From positions 1 through 64,000 of the forward strand of contig NHBH01000005.1 of the NCBI GenBank assembly GCA_002168225.1: a DNA stretch of 64,000 bases. Reading direction: 5' to 3'. Source of the stretch: Micavibrio sp. TMED2. Lineage in GTDB: Bacteria > Pseudomonadota > Alphaproteobacteria > TMED2. A program made the position numbers and the translations under genes. Below are positions 8,365 to 18,954 of the stretch, in pieces (positions within the stretch are counted from its first letter, which is position 1; every line of letters begins with the position of its first letter). The notes beneath the pieces are model-generated. The model searched no databases and was not told the DNA's origin. It saw only the letters and a list, made by a program, of their open reading frames with translations.

Positions 8365-8504
8365 AGACCGCGCGGCCAAGGTGCAAGCCAATCCAGCGAA
8401 GCGGGTAACACGGGAGACTTATTTATAAGACGAATGGAGCGGGCACCGATTGACGCTGCGCTGGCTAACCCCTTTAACCACGTGGTAGCGCATGGATCTT
8501 GGCT
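8365..8504. repeat. 140-bp intergenic repeat, copy B
   Basis: Second copy of the element described at 7663-7802, in the same orientation and with exactly the same length. It occupies much of the 340-bp gap between the genes at 7895 and 8628 and ends 123 bp before the latter's ATG. The rest of the gap is AT-rich and holds no other feature I can support. Confidence 0.8.
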
Positions 8505-8627
8505 AAATGTTCAAGCCAAAAACTTCCAAATACGAACCATATACTGAAATTTTAATCCATGATCTTTTTGCAGTGTAGATTAAGATTGTCTTTAGATAAA
8601 TTTGAATCCCAAAAAGGACTTCTGTGA

Positions 8628-9671
8628 ATGTCACCTCATTCAAAAGCCGCGAAGAGCCTGCTTACATTGGCAATTGTCTTGCTGCTACAGATCTCTTTCG
8701 TTAGCGCTTCCAAAGGTCAGCCGAGTGTAAATAATCCGATAGCAACGATGCCGTTGCCGACGCAAAAGCCTCACGCTTCGGCGAAACCTCCGCAACAACC
8801 TGATTTTACAGCTGCTTCCGAACAGATAATAGAAAAACAAGAAAAAATAGAGGCGCTATCAAAGCAAATAATAGACGAAAGATTAAATCTATCAGAAAAA
8901 AACACGTCATTAAGCGAAAGATATTTCACCATATTTGTAAGCCTCCTAACTACAAACGTAGCTATTATAGCAATTCTTATTTCCATTTTCGGTGTCGGCG
9001 TTTACAGGCTGATAATTTCAAGACTAGAAAAGGATATATCAGAAATTGTCCATAAGGAATCTTCAATTGTTCAGGCATGGGCATTTAATCTTCTATCTTA
9101 TATTTGGTACGAAGAATATTATGAGTACGTCAAAAAAAGCCTAGAAGGAAAATCTCTAAATAAACATGAAATAGACAAAGCAAACGCCTCTATTCGGAAT
9201 GCCCATAACATCGCAAAGCATGGCTTGGAGTTCTTGAATCGCCACCAACCAATAGACTCAATATTTTCGGGCAAAGATGCTGAAGCACTTGTCGTATGCA
9301 TCAGGCTTTATAATGCTAAATTTTATGCTTACGCATCAGGGGTATTAATAAACAACAAAGAGTTATCTAAGAATGAGATAGATGAGATATTCAGAGACTG
9401 CAAAAACATATATGAGACGCTTTCCAAGACTAAAATAATGACGCCACAATACAATTTTAAATGGTACAATCATGCTGAGACTATTGGCTTCGTTTGCGCA
9501 TATTTAGGCAAGCATTGCAGCCACAACGAAATGACTGAGTTCGGTATAAAAACCCTTCAAGATCTAGCTAAAGGATTGAAGCCATCTAGAAAACTAAAAC
9601 CTCCACCGGAATCTTTTTCGATGGAGGTTAAAGCTGAGCATTTTAATTCAAAGCGCTTAGGCTCGCTTTAG
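8628..9671 (+). CDS. Membrane-anchored protein of unknown function
   Basis: The 347-residue protein has an N-terminal hydrophobic signal or anchor (residues 9-27), a proline-rich linker (about 33-60), a charged coiled-coil (62-98) and one strong membrane helix (about 100-130). A largely helical, cytoplasmic or periplasmic domain of some 215 residues follows. The coding sequence is markedly AT-rich compared with the chromosome. AAGGA lies about 10 nt upstream of the ATG. It resembles the general layout of membrane effectors or sensors in defence islands (coiled-coil plus transmembrane helix), but I recognise no domain, so this is only analogy. Confidence 0.55.
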   Translation: MSPHSKAAKSLLTLAIVLLLQISFVSASKGQPSVNNPIATMPLPTQKPHASAKPPQQPDFTAASEQIIEKQEKIEALSKQIIDERLNLSEKNTSLSERYFTIFVSLLTTNVAIIAILISIFGVGVYRLIISRLEKDISEIVHKESSIVQAWAFNLLSYIWYEEYYEYVKKSLEGKSLNKHEIDKANASIRNAHNIAKHGLEFLNRHQPIDSIFSGKDAEALVVCIRLYNAKFYAYASGVLINNKELSKNEIDEIFRDCKNIYETLSKTKIMTPQYNFKWYNHAETIGFVCAYLGKHCSHNEMTEFGIKTLQDLAKGLKPSRKLKPPPESFSMEVKAEHFNSKRLGSL

Positions 9672-9947
9672 AAAAGTGGTGCAGGCGGCCTGTCTCCATC
9701 ACCCCGTTCCGGCTTCAGCAGCGTTTGAACATTTTTCGTACTCATCGTAATCCCCATGAATATGTTTCGAATTGTCATTACATTATCTTTCTACAAAAAT
9801 TTTCAAGTTAAATCTATACAATTAAATTAGTTAAAATTGCAACAATATACTACATGTTGCATCCCCCTATGTCAAGATGCGCACATATTGATGAAGGAAA
9901 TTCGCTAGCCCGAGAGTAGACAATCATAAAATCAACCGATAAGCAAT
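9672..9947. other. AT-rich intergenic region, no gene seen
   Basis: This 276-bp gap between convergent genes is AT-rich in its second half. Short frames exist on both strands, but none has a convincing ribosome site or recognisable product. Confidence 0.4.
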
Positions 9948-10376
9948 TTACCTGGATCGCCCGTTCTCAATTTGTTCTGTTAACTGATTATCAATAATTC
10001 GTGGCTTGTTTCGTGTTGATCTTGCTATTTGAGATATAATCAATGCTCTAGGTACGAGTGGGGCTATCTCATCAGGTAAACGGCCAAACTTATCCTTTAT
10101 CCACATGGCTTGATTGGATTCTTGGTTTAGAGCTTCTGCTATCAGTGGCATATCGTTTGCGGCGGCGTGATGGAGCGGGGTCATACCGTTTTTATCGGTA
10201 ATCTCAACATCAGCGCCATTCTTCACCGCTATAAACACCCCAACAGCATCGCCCCGCTCAATCATCTCGAATAACTCATGTGGATCATCGAGCGCCTTGT
10301 CCTGCTCTGCTTGAGGCAGCTTGGCGACATAGTCTTTCAGCGCTTTGAGCGGATCGTCTTCGGGTTGATCGGTCAT
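9948..10376 (-). CDS. Ankyrin-repeat protein
   Basis: A 142-residue protein with about two ankyrin repeats: FEMIERGDAVGVFIAVKNGADVEITDKNGMTPLHHAAANDMPLI covers residues 36-79 (the DKNGMTPLHHAA helix-turn-helix is diagnostic). Ankyrin repeats mediate protein binding; no catalytic part is visible. Its start overlaps the end of the 226-residue gene upstream by 4 bp (ATGA type), so the two are translated together and their products may interact. It is within the mobile element, upstream of the recombinase on the opposite strand. Confidence 0.75.
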   Translation of the reverse strand: MTDQPEDDPLKALKDYVAKLPQAEQDKALDDPHELFEMIERGDAVGVFIAVKNGADVEITDKNGMTPLHHAAANDMPLIAEALNQESNQAMWIKDKFGRLPDEIAPLVPRALIISQIARSTRNKPRIIDNQLTEQIENGRSR

Positions 10377-11053
10377 AGGCTTACGATCTCCCGTGTTAGG
10401 CGCTGCTTGTGGTCATCGCTCATCACCTCCGTGAGTTGCGAGCGCTCTAGCGTGGTTGATGATAGCGACCGATCCTTCACGGCCCTCAGTATTCCAAAGA
10501 GCCGCTGCCCCTGGCTAATGGCTACGCCATGCGACACCGCCCAGCGATCCTCGGCAAATGGCCCTTCATTGATAACGCGGATAAGCTGCGTGATCCGGGC
10601 ATAGCCTGGCTTGGGCTGGAATGAGATGGCCGTATTCTCATCGCCATCCACCGTGAATATCCCATCCAGCACTTCTGCCTCATCCAGCGTGGCTCCAAAC
10701 TGTGCCAGAGCTTCCCCCAATAACATATCATCCGTAGGCGTTTGGCTGCTGATACCGTTATCGCCGTATTTGCGGCGAATATAGAGATGCAAGCAGGCCC
10801 AGAACTCATAGCGTGGCGTGCTCGTCCCCTTGAGCATCTTATCTGCGGTCTGATGGATCAGCTTGGAGAGCCATTCCTCTGGCACTCCAGTTCCGGCAAT
10901 CGAGCGGGCCACGAGCTTCATATAGGTGGGCAGTTTCACCGCCATCACCTGCCAATCCTCCAGCATCATGCGCCGGATGAGCTGACGCTGCTCCGGCGTG
11001 TAATGCCTATCCAGCCCAAGACTGGTGGGATCAAACCCGATGTCGCCATCCAT
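10373..11053 (-). CDS. Hypothetical protein, coupled to ankyrin gene
   Basis: A 226-residue soluble protein. No known domain is recognised. The N-terminal third (YTPEQRQLIRRMMLEDWQVM and the following helices) is helical; a central DEAEVLDGIFTVDGDEN stretch is acidic. It is the first gene of a two-gene operon whose promoter must lie in the AT-rich 11054-11269 gap, divergent from the recombinase operon. A regulatory or immunity role for the element is conceivable, but nothing in the sequence demonstrates one. Confidence 0.55.
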   Translation of the reverse strand: MDGDIGFDPTSLGLDRHYTPEQRQLIRRMMLEDWQVMAVKLPTYMKLVARSIAGTGVPEEWLSKLIHQTADKMLKGTSTPRYEFWACLHLYIRRKYGDNGISSQTPTDDMLLGEALAQFGATLDEAEVLDGIFTVDGDENTAISFQPKPGYARITQLIRVINEGPFAEDRWAVSHGVAISQGQRLFGILRAVKDRSLSSTTLERSQLTEVMSDDHKQRLTREIVSL

Positions 11054-11269
11054 TTGGAATATTCCGTAACTTTACGCCGCAGGCGGTACTACAGAGCAGC
11101 AGCTTCGGTCATTCTGGGGTCAAACGCAACAAGCAATGATCGGAGACAATCATGAATACAAACGCGCAATTTACTGCGCAGCAGCACATCGCACACATGC
11201 ACAACTTACGATTGTATGCTAAAGTATTATGTATATTGATTGTTATATTTAAATAATGGGGCTTGTATC

Positions 11270-11523
11270 ATGAATATTAATCTGGAAAAGTATTTACACC
11301 ATGTGCAGCGCTTCGATCTGACCAAAGATCAGCAACTGGAATTGCTGGCGACCATCTGGGCGGTGGTAGAAACGGTCGTGGATCGCAGCTTTGAGGCCGA
11401 TCCTCAACAATCGCTGGACACGCAAAAGCTGTTCCCGGCCTTGCGCGAAGCCTTCCATGGTGCTCACGATAAAAACAATAAGCAGGCCACGCCACTGGTG
11501 GACGGCCAGAAAGGACCAACACT

Positions 11524-11527
<4 letters not shown>
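11270..11527 (+). CDS. Small protein translationally coupled to serine recombinase
   Basis: This 85-residue helical protein (MNINLEKYLHHVQRFDLTKD...) precedes the recombinase, and its TGA (11525-11527) overlaps the recombinase ATG (11524-11526). Tight coupling suggests it assists or regulates recombination, for example as a directionality-type accessory, but no HTH is obvious and this is inference. ATG 11270 is chosen over an in-frame start at 11240 because the latter would add an AT-rich, non-conserved lead. The preceding 11054-11269 gap is AT-rich and probably carries divergent promoters. Confidence 0.6.
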
Positions 11528-13137
<1,610 letters not shown>

Positions 13138-13210
13138 CGACGTGGATGCGGATTGCCAAGCATCGCTTGCCGCTTCATGTGCAGAAAATCATCTCCGGTC
13201 TGTTGCGCAG

Positions 13211-13699
13211 TCAGATCAAGGTCTTGCGCATGGCGTAATTATGGATCGGCACATCGCCGAGCATCAGATCGCGGCGCTGACGCTCCTGATAGCCCTGACG
13301 GATGAAAAACGCCTTTGCCGCCTCGCTCGCCTCGGCATCGATCAGGGACAACCCGGCGTTGTTGGCGGCCTGTTCGATCGCCGCACAGAGCGCCCGGCCA
13401 ACGCCGCATTTGGCGGCATCGGGGTGGATATAGAAATAGTCCAGATGGCCCGAGCCGTCGCCGCCATATTCCAGATCAGCAAAGCCCAGCACCCGGTCGC
13501 CACCATCCACGGCCAGCAGCCGCAGGCGACCGTCGCGCATCTGCTCGACCAGCCGTTGCGGCTCCGGTGTCAGGGATGCCCATGCCGTAATCTGTGCCGG
13601 GGCGTAATAACGGCTGCCGAGCTGTTCAACCGAAACCCGGTACAGCAGCGATATGGCCTCCGCATCCTGATTGCGGAACGGCCGGATCGTCAGGTCCAT
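13211..13699 (-). CDS. GNAT-family N-acetyltransferase
   Basis: The 162-residue protein is a single GNAT domain: [18 protein letters not shown] at the start, the beta-4/beta-5 core FADLEY...[21 protein letters not shown] (about 84-116; the R/Q-x-x-G-x-G/A acetyl-CoA loop reads KCGVGRA), and a C-terminal [16 protein letters not shown] motif. It transfers acetyl from acetyl-CoA to an amine of unknown identity, in the cytoplasm. It is the first chromosomal gene right of the tRNA integration site, and ends a minus-strand group with the hydrolase and ABC genes. Confidence 0.85.
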   Translation of the reverse strand: MDLTIRPFRNQDAEAISLLYRVSVEQLGSRYYAPAQITAWASLTPEPQRLVEQMRDGRLRLLAVDGGDRVLGFADLEYGGDGSGHLDYFYIHPDAAKCGVGRALCAAIEQAANNAGLSLIDAEASEAAKAFFIRQGYQERQRRDLMLGDVPIHNYAMRKTLI

Positions 13700-13735
13700 G
13701 ATGCAGCAGTCCTCCCCCTCCAGTCCGGTATCAGG

Positions 13736-14788
13736 TCAATCCTGATGCAATGCCATCTGTTCGGTATCGGCATTGGTTGCGTCAGCATCCATATCCATAC
13801 CGATAGTGGCATTGTGCTTGACCGGGGGCAGGTCAAAAACCCAGGCGCCGATACGATCATGACGGCTGGTGGCGTCCTTGTCACGCAAGAGCATGTGATA
13901 GGCACCGGGTATCCGCTCGGTCCGAACGGTGCCGCGGGCCATCTGGGCGATGGTCTGTTGCTCGAAATAATCGGCTGCACCGGGCGGCAATATCTCGTCC
14001 TTGCCCCCGAACAGCGCCAGTGTCGGCAGGTCGATCCGCCGTATCCGCCGGGTGGATTTTTCCAGCATGTTCAGCAGACCGTAAATCTGGTCGAAGCGTA
14101 CCTCGCGCTGCATCAGCGGGTCCTGTGCCATTTGTCTCAGCAGTGCCAGATTGTCGGTCGGCCAGACGGTAATGCCGCGTTTGCCGCTCATTGCCCATGG
14201 CAGGGTATGGGCACCGATATCGAGGAAGGTGCGTTCGGCCTCGCTCAGTTCCGGGCGGTCGAGCATGCCGGGTGCAATCAGGATCATGCCATCGGCAATG
14301 TCACCGGCAGTTTCGGTCTCGGTCACCGCCAGTATGGCCACCGCCCCGCCCATGCTCTCACCCAGCAGGTAGAGCGGCACATCGGGATGGGCACGACGGA
14401 TCACCGACAGGGCGGTACGGGCGTCATTGGTGTAGGTTTCCGCCCCGGCCCAGCGCAGATGCGGCTCCGCGGCACCGAAGCCGCGCTGATCATAGGCATA
14501 GGTGGTGATACCGACCGTGGACCACGCACTTGCCGGCAGGGCGAAGGCGTTGCTGTAATCGGTAAAGCCGTGAAGCGCGAGGATAACCGCGCGGGTCTCC
14601 CCGGTGGCAGGCCAGACATGCAGTGGCAGTCGGGCACCGTCGGCGGTGATGATCGCATCATCGGTCAGGTGCGCTGGGCCGATTGCCGGTCCCATGGGGC
14701 GAAAATCCGGCGCACAGGCACCGAGCGTGGTGAGGGCACCAAGGGCGATCGTCAGCAAGGCTGTCCGTAACGCTCGCCCCCCGATCAT
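13736..14788 (-). CDS. Alpha/beta hydrolase lipoprotein (monoacylglycerol lipase-like)
   Basis: A 350-residue serine hydrolase with a lipoprotein signal (hydrophobic 8-22, lipobox TLGAC, Cys25). The nucleophile elbow is GESMGG (Ser145); LHGFTDYS (72-79) is the oxyanion strand-loop; YDQRGFG and the late Asp/His (LFGGKDEILPP, GAYHMLL) complete the triad. Architecture fits Hydrolase_4/lysophospholipase enzymes. The product is likely held on the inner face of the outer membrane or on the inner membrane. Its ATG overlaps the ABC ATPase stop by one base (TGATG), giving an operon. Confidence 0.88.
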   Translation of the reverse strand: MIGGRALRTALLTIALGALTTLGACAPDFRPMGPAIGPAHLTDDAIITADGARLPLHVWPATGETRAVILALHGFTDYSNAFALPASAWSTVGITTYAYDQRGFGAAEPHLRWAGAETYTNDARTALSVIRRAHPDVPLYLLGESMGGAVAILAVTETETAGDIADGMILIAPGMLDRPELSEAERTFLDIGAHTLPWAMSGKRGITVWPTDNLALLRQMAQDPLMQREVRFDQIYGLLNMLEKSTRRIRRIDLPTLALFGGKDEILPPGAADYFEQQTIAQMARGTVRTERIPGAYHMLLRDKDATSRHDRIGAWVFDLPPVKHNATIGMDMDADATNADTEQMALHQD

Positions 14789-15741
14789 CAGGCAGCAGCC
14801 TTGCGACGGGTCAGCTCAAGGAAGATATCCTCGAGATCGGCCTCACGGGTGGTGATATCGGCAATGCCGATGCCGGACTGACCCAGTGCCTCAAGGATCG
14901 ACCCGACCGTTGCGTGGGAACGGCGATAGCGGATGATCAGTTCGCGGCCCTCAAGCGTAACATCCTCGAACTGACGGCATGTTTCGGGCACGGCGTCGAG
15001 ATCGCGGTCGAGGGTGATGACCACTTCCTTCTGGTCGATCCGACCGAGCAGCTTGCGTTTCGGCTCACAGGCCACCACTTCGCCATGATTGATGATGGCG
15101 ATGGTGTCGCAGAGCTCTTCTGCTTCCTCGAGATAGTGGGTGGTCAGCACCACGGTTACGCCCTTGCGGTTCAACTCGCGGACATTCTCCCACAACATCT
15201 GGCGCAATTCGATATCAACCCCGGCGGTCGGCTCATCAAGCACCAGCACGGGTGGCGTATGTACCATAGCCTTGGCGACCATCAACCGGCGTCGCATCCC
15301 GCCGGACAGGTTGCGGGCATAGGTGTCGGCCTTGTCAGCGAGGCCAACCAGCTCCAGCAGCTCTTTGGTCCGGCGCTCCCGGTTCGGCACACCGTAGAGG
15401 CCGCCCTGCAGGTCCAGCATCTCGGACGGCGTGAAAAAGGCGTCCATGTTCAGTTCCTGCGGCACCACACCGATGGCGGCACGGGCCATGCGGGCCTCGG
15501 TCTCGGTGTCATAACCCCAGACCTTAGACTCACCGGAAGTGCGACGCACCAGCCCGGCCAGAATATTGATCAGGGTCGATTTGCCCGCGCCATTTGGTCC
15601 CAGAAGCGCAAACATCGAGCCGCGCTCGACCGCGAGGTCAATGCCTTTCAGTGCCTGTTTCGCTGGTGCCTTGCCCGCTGCAGGGTAGGTTTTGACGAGG
15701 TTTTTGACCTCGACGGCGTAATCGGGGGATGACTTGCTCAT
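14788..15741 (-). CDS. ABC transporter ATP-binding protein (DrrA/CcmA type)
   Basis: A 317-residue ABC ATPase. Walker A LLGPNGAGKST (46-56), signature LSGGMRRR (about 145-152), Walker B VLVLDEPTAGVD (about 165-176), D-loop and switch His (LTTHYLEEAE) are intact. The C-terminal extension after the nucleotide domain is typical of ABC-2 exporters of drugs or polysaccharide. No permease is adjacent in the window, which is unusual for this type. The start ATG 15741 is preferred to TTG 15756. The substrate is unknown. It heads the operon with the hydrolase. Confidence 0.9.
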   Translation of the reverse strand: MSKSSPDYAVEVKNLVKTYPAAGKAPAKQALKGIDLAVERGSMFALLGPNGAGKSTLINILAGLVRRTSGESKVWGYDTETEARMARAAIGVVPQELNMDAFFTPSEMLDLQGGLYGVPNRERRTKELLELVGLADKADTYARNLSGGMRRRLMVAKAMVHTPPVLVLDEPTAGVDIELRQMLWENVRELNRKGVTVVLTTHYLEEAEELCDTIAIINHGEVVACEPKRKLLGRIDQKEVVITLDRDLDAVPETCRQFEDVTLEGRELIIRYRRSHATVGSILEALGQSGIGIADITTREADLEDIFLELTRRKAAA

Positions 15742-15920
15742 AATAAAATCAATCAATGACAGGAATGGATGTGTGCTCGGGCTTTATCGCCGTCGTTTAA
15801 GGCTATATAAGGCCTAGCATAACCCGATCACACCCCCCGTTGTGATCTTTTGGGTAGTTTATTGTCCGAAGCGTTTCTCGCCTCATCCTGCCTAATCCTG
15901 ATTGCATACCGGATTGAAAC

Positions 15921-16097
15921 ATGCGCCAGCCCGTTGAAATTGTTGAAGTTGATACCGCCCAGATTGCCTGTGATGGCGGGAATGGCCCCCTCGGCCACCC
16001 GCGCGTCTATCTGACCATTGAGCGGGCTGGCCAGATCGACTGCCCCTATTGCGGTCGCCGCTATGTTCTGAAAGAAGGCGCGAAGGTCAGCCATTAA
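15921..16097 (+). CDS. Small zinc-finger domain protein (zf-CHCC type)
   Basis: A 58-residue protein (MRQPVEIVEVDTAQIACDGG... QIDCPYCGRRYVLKEGAKVSH). The C-x-x-C pair in DCPYCGR, the earlier Cys/His in ACDGG and LGHPRV form the zf-CHCC pattern seen in alphaproteobacteria and in the mitochondrial complex I subunit NDUFS6. It is therefore likely a zinc-binding factor, possibly for respiratory-complex assembly, although that is inference. It ends 2 bp before polA ATG and is easily missed because of its length. Confidence 0.85.
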   Translation: MRQPVEIVEVDTAQIACDGGNGPLGHPRVYLTIERAGQIDCPYCGRRYVLKEGAKVSH

Positions 16098-16099
16098 GC

Positions 16100-18916
16100 A
16101 TGACCGATCCGGCCAAATACGATCCATCCAAACCGCTCTATCTCGTCGATGGATCGGGCTTTATCTTCCGTGCCTATCACGCCCTGCCGTCGATGAACCG
16201 TGCCGATGGCACGCAGGTGAACGCGGTCTATGGCTTCTGCAACATGCTGCTGAAGCTGCTGACCGATTTCGACGCGCATAATATCGGCGTTATCTTTGAC
16301 GCCAAATCCAACACCTTCCGCAACGAAATCTATCCCGAGTACAAGGCGAACCGCGAGGCACCGCCGGAAGACCTGCGCCCGCAATTCGGCCTGATCCGCG
16401 ATGCCGTGCGGGCATTTGCTCTGCCGTCGATCGAGCTTGAGGGCTACGAGGCTGACGACCTGATCGCCGCCTATACCAGACAGGCGCGTGAGCGGGATCA
16501 GGAAGTGATTATCGTCTCCTCCGACAAGGACCTGATGCAGCTGGTCGATGACCGGGTCAGCCTGTTCGACACCATGAAGAACAAGCGCTCAGGCCCGGAA
16601 GAGGTGTTCGAGAAGTTCGGCGTTGAGCCTGAACGTGTGGTTGATGTACAGGCACTGGCCGGTGACAGTACCGACAACATTCCGGGCGTGCCGGGCATTG
16701 GCATCAAGACCGCTGCCCTGCTGATCCAGGAATATGGCGATCTCGAAACCCTGCTGGAGCGGGCTGGCGAGATCAAACAGAACAAGCGGCGTGAGAACCT
16801 GATCGAGTTTGCCGAACAGGCGCGTGTCTCGATGAAGCTGGTGACCCTCGATAAGGACACCCCGGTACCGCAACCGCTCGACAGTCTGATTGCCCATAAG
16901 CCGACGGCTGAACAACTGGGCGGTTTTCTGCGTGAACAGAACTTCAAGACCCTGACCACACGGGTGGTTGAGCGGCTGACCGATGGCAGTGTCGATGATC
17001 TGCCACCGGTTGAGGAAGCGCCAGCACAGAGCACGGCACAGCCCGTCGGATCGGCTGCGACTGCAAAAACGGAAAAGCTGCCGCCGATCAGCGAGTGCAG
17101 CTTCGCCACGATCAGCGAGATGGCAGCGCTGGAGGCGATTATCGCCGATGCCTATGACAGCGGCTTCCTCGCGATTGATACCGAAACCAACAGCCTGCAT
17201 GCCCCGACCGCCAAGCTGGTCGGTATCTGTCTGGCGGCCAAGCCCACCGGCGGTGCCTATATCCCGCTGCAGCATGAACAGGTGCAGGACCTGCTTGAGC
17301 AGAAGGATGGCGACGATATCCGGCAACTGCCCATGGCCGACGTCATTGCCGCGCTGAAACCGGTGCTTGAAGACCCGGCGGTCCTTAAGATCGGGCATAA
17401 TTTCAAATATGACTGGCAGTTGCTGAAACGGCAGGGCGTCGACGTGGCCCCGGTCGATGACACCATGCTGCTGTCCTATGTGCTCGACGGTAGCCAACAC
17501 AGCCATGCCCTCGACAACCTCGCGCTGCTCTATCTCGATCATGAGATGGTGAAATTCGAGAGCGTGGTCGGCAAGGGCAAGAAACAGATCACCTTCGATC
17601 AGGTCGATATCCCGACCGCTACCGGCTATGCCGCCGAGGATGCCGAAGCAACCCTGCGCCTGCACCGCATCCTGAAACCGCGTCTGGCGGCGGACAGGAT
17701 GGCCTATGTCTATGAGCGGATCGAGCGGCCACTGGTGCCGGTGATCGGTGCCATGGAACTGGCCGGTATCGCTGTTGATGCGGGCATCCTGCGCAGCATG
17801 AGCGAGGATTTCGCCAAGCGCCTGCAGGTGCTTGAGGGCGAGGTGCACAAGCTCGCGGGTACCGAATTCAACCTCGGATCACCGAAACAGCTGGGTGAAG
17901 TGCTGTTCGACAATCTCGGCCTGCCCGGTGGCAAGAAGAGCAAAACCGGTGTCTGGTCAACCGCCGTCGATGTGCTGGAGCCGCTGGCCGATCAGCATGA
18001 GGTGGTGGCCAAGCTGCTGGAATGGCGCTCGCTGTCGAAGCTGAAGAGCACCTATACCGACGCGTTGCAGGACGACATTGTCGATGGCCGGGTGCATACC
18101 TCGTTCTCCATGGCGGCGACCAATACCGGCCGCCTGTCCTCATCCGATCCGAACCTGCAGAACATTCCGATCCGTACCGAGGAAGGCCGCAAGATCCGCA
18201 CGGCCTTTGTCGCGCCCAAGGGCCATGTGCTGATCGCGGCTGACTATTCCCAGATCGAGTTGCGCCTTGCCGCCCATATGGCGGGCATCGAGGCACTGAA
18301 AGATGCGTTTCGCAATGGCATCGACATTCACGCGGCAACTGCATCACAGGTTTTCGACGTACCACTCGATGAGATGACCCCGGAACTGCGCCGCCGCGCC
18401 AAGGCGATCAATTTCGGCATCATCTATGGCATCAGCGCCTTCGGTCTGGCGAAACAGATTCAGGTACCGATGGGCGAGGCCAAGGCCTATATCGACGCCT
18501 ATCTGGGCCGGTTCTCCGAACTCACTGAGTTCATGGAAGACACCAAGGAATATGCCCGCGAGCATGGCTATGTTGAGACCCTGTTCGGGCGGCGCTGCTA
18601 TGTCCCCGGCATTCAGGACAAGAACCCGGCGAGCCGCGCTTTTGCCGAGCGTCAGGCGATCAACGCACCGCTGCAGGGTACCGCCGCCGATATCATCAAG
18701 CGGGCGATGATGCGCCTGCCCGGAGCACTTGCCGAGGCTGGTCTGAAAACCCGGATGCTGCTGCAGGTCCATGACGAACTGATCTTCGAGGCACCGGTGG
18801 ATGAGGCCGAACAGGCGCTGGCCTTGATCCGCAAGATCATGTCGAAATCAGCGACGCTCGATGTCCCGCTCGAGGTCGAAGCCAATCAGGCCGAAAGCTG
18901 GGCGTCAGCGCACTAA
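16100..18916 (+). CDS. polA: DNA polymerase I
   Basis: 938 residues, full length for bacterial Pol I. The N-terminal 5'-3' exonuclease/FEN domain starts LYLVDGSGFIFRAYHAL. The 3'-5' proofreading domain is present with FLAIDTETNSL (intact D and E). Polymerase motif A is DYSQIELRLAAH, motif B RRRAKAINFGIIYGIS, motif C QVHDELIFEAP. It fills gaps and removes RNA primers in lagging-strand synthesis and repair. Start at 16100 is chosen, 2 bp after the zinc-finger gene; the frame is open further upstream but without family residues. Confidence 0.97.
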   Translation: MTDPAKYDPSKPLYLVDGSGFIFRAYHALPSMNRADGTQVNAVYGFCNMLLKLLTDFDAHNIGVIFDAKSNTFRNEIYPEYKANREAPPEDLRPQFGLIRDAVRAFALPSIELEGYEADDLIAAYTRQARERDQEVIIVSSDKDLMQLVDDRVSLFDTMKNKRSGPEEVFEKFGVEPERVVDVQALAGDSTDNIPGVPGIGIKTAALLIQEYGDLETLLERAGEIKQNKRRENLIEFAEQARVSMKLVTLDKDTPVPQPLDSLIAHKPTAEQLGGFLREQNFKTLTTRVVERLTDGSVDDLPPVEEAPAQSTAQPVGSAATAKTEKLPPISECSFATISEMAALEAIIADAYDSGFLAIDTETNSLHAPTAKLVGICLAAKPTGGAYIPLQHEQVQDLLEQKDGDDIRQLPMADVIAALKPVLEDPAVLKIGHNFKYDWQLLKRQGVDVAPVDDTMLLSYVLDGSQHSHALDNLALLYLDHEMVKFESVVGKGKKQITFDQVDIPTATGYAAEDAEATLRLHRILKPRLAADRMAYVYERIERPLVPVIGAMELAGIAVDAGILRSMSEDFAKRLQVLEGEVHKLAGTEFNLGSPKQLGEVLFDNLGLPGGKKSKTGVWSTAVDVLEPLADQHEVVAKLLEWRSLSKLKSTYTDALQDDIVDGRVHTSFSMAATNTGRLSSSDPNLQNIPIRTEEGRKIRTAFVAPKGHVLIAADYSQIELRLAAHMAGIEALKDAFRNGIDIHAATASQVFDVPLDEMTPELRRRAKAINFGIIYGISAFGLAKQIQVPMGEAKAYIDAYLGRFSELTEFMEDTKEYAREHGYVETLFGRRCYVPGIQDKNPASRAFAERQAINAPLQGTAADIIKRAMMRLPGALAEAGLKTRMLLQVHDELIFEAPVDEAEQALALIRKIMSKSATLDVPLEVEANQAESWASAH

Positions 18917-18954
18917 AGCGCACTGAGGCCGATCAACGGTCCCCAGTCAGCTGT

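Noticed and set aside
7663..8504. Retron, CRISPR or integron attC interpretation of the repeats
   Set aside because: No reverse transcriptase, no spacer-repeat periodicity and no attC core (GTTRRRY with matching partner) is visible.
9672..9947. Third copy of the 140-bp repeat after the membrane protein gene
   Set aside because: Scanned for the conserved AATCCAGCGAAGCGGG and GATCTTGGCT blocks; neither is present.
13142..14770. Long plus-strand frame opposite the GNAT and hydrolase genes
   Set aside because: It is the antisense of well-supported genes in GC-rich DNA, His/Gly/Arg-biased, with no domain.
16589..17848. Long minus-strand frame inside polA
   Set aside because: Antisense of a full-length, motif-complete polA; no protein-like features.
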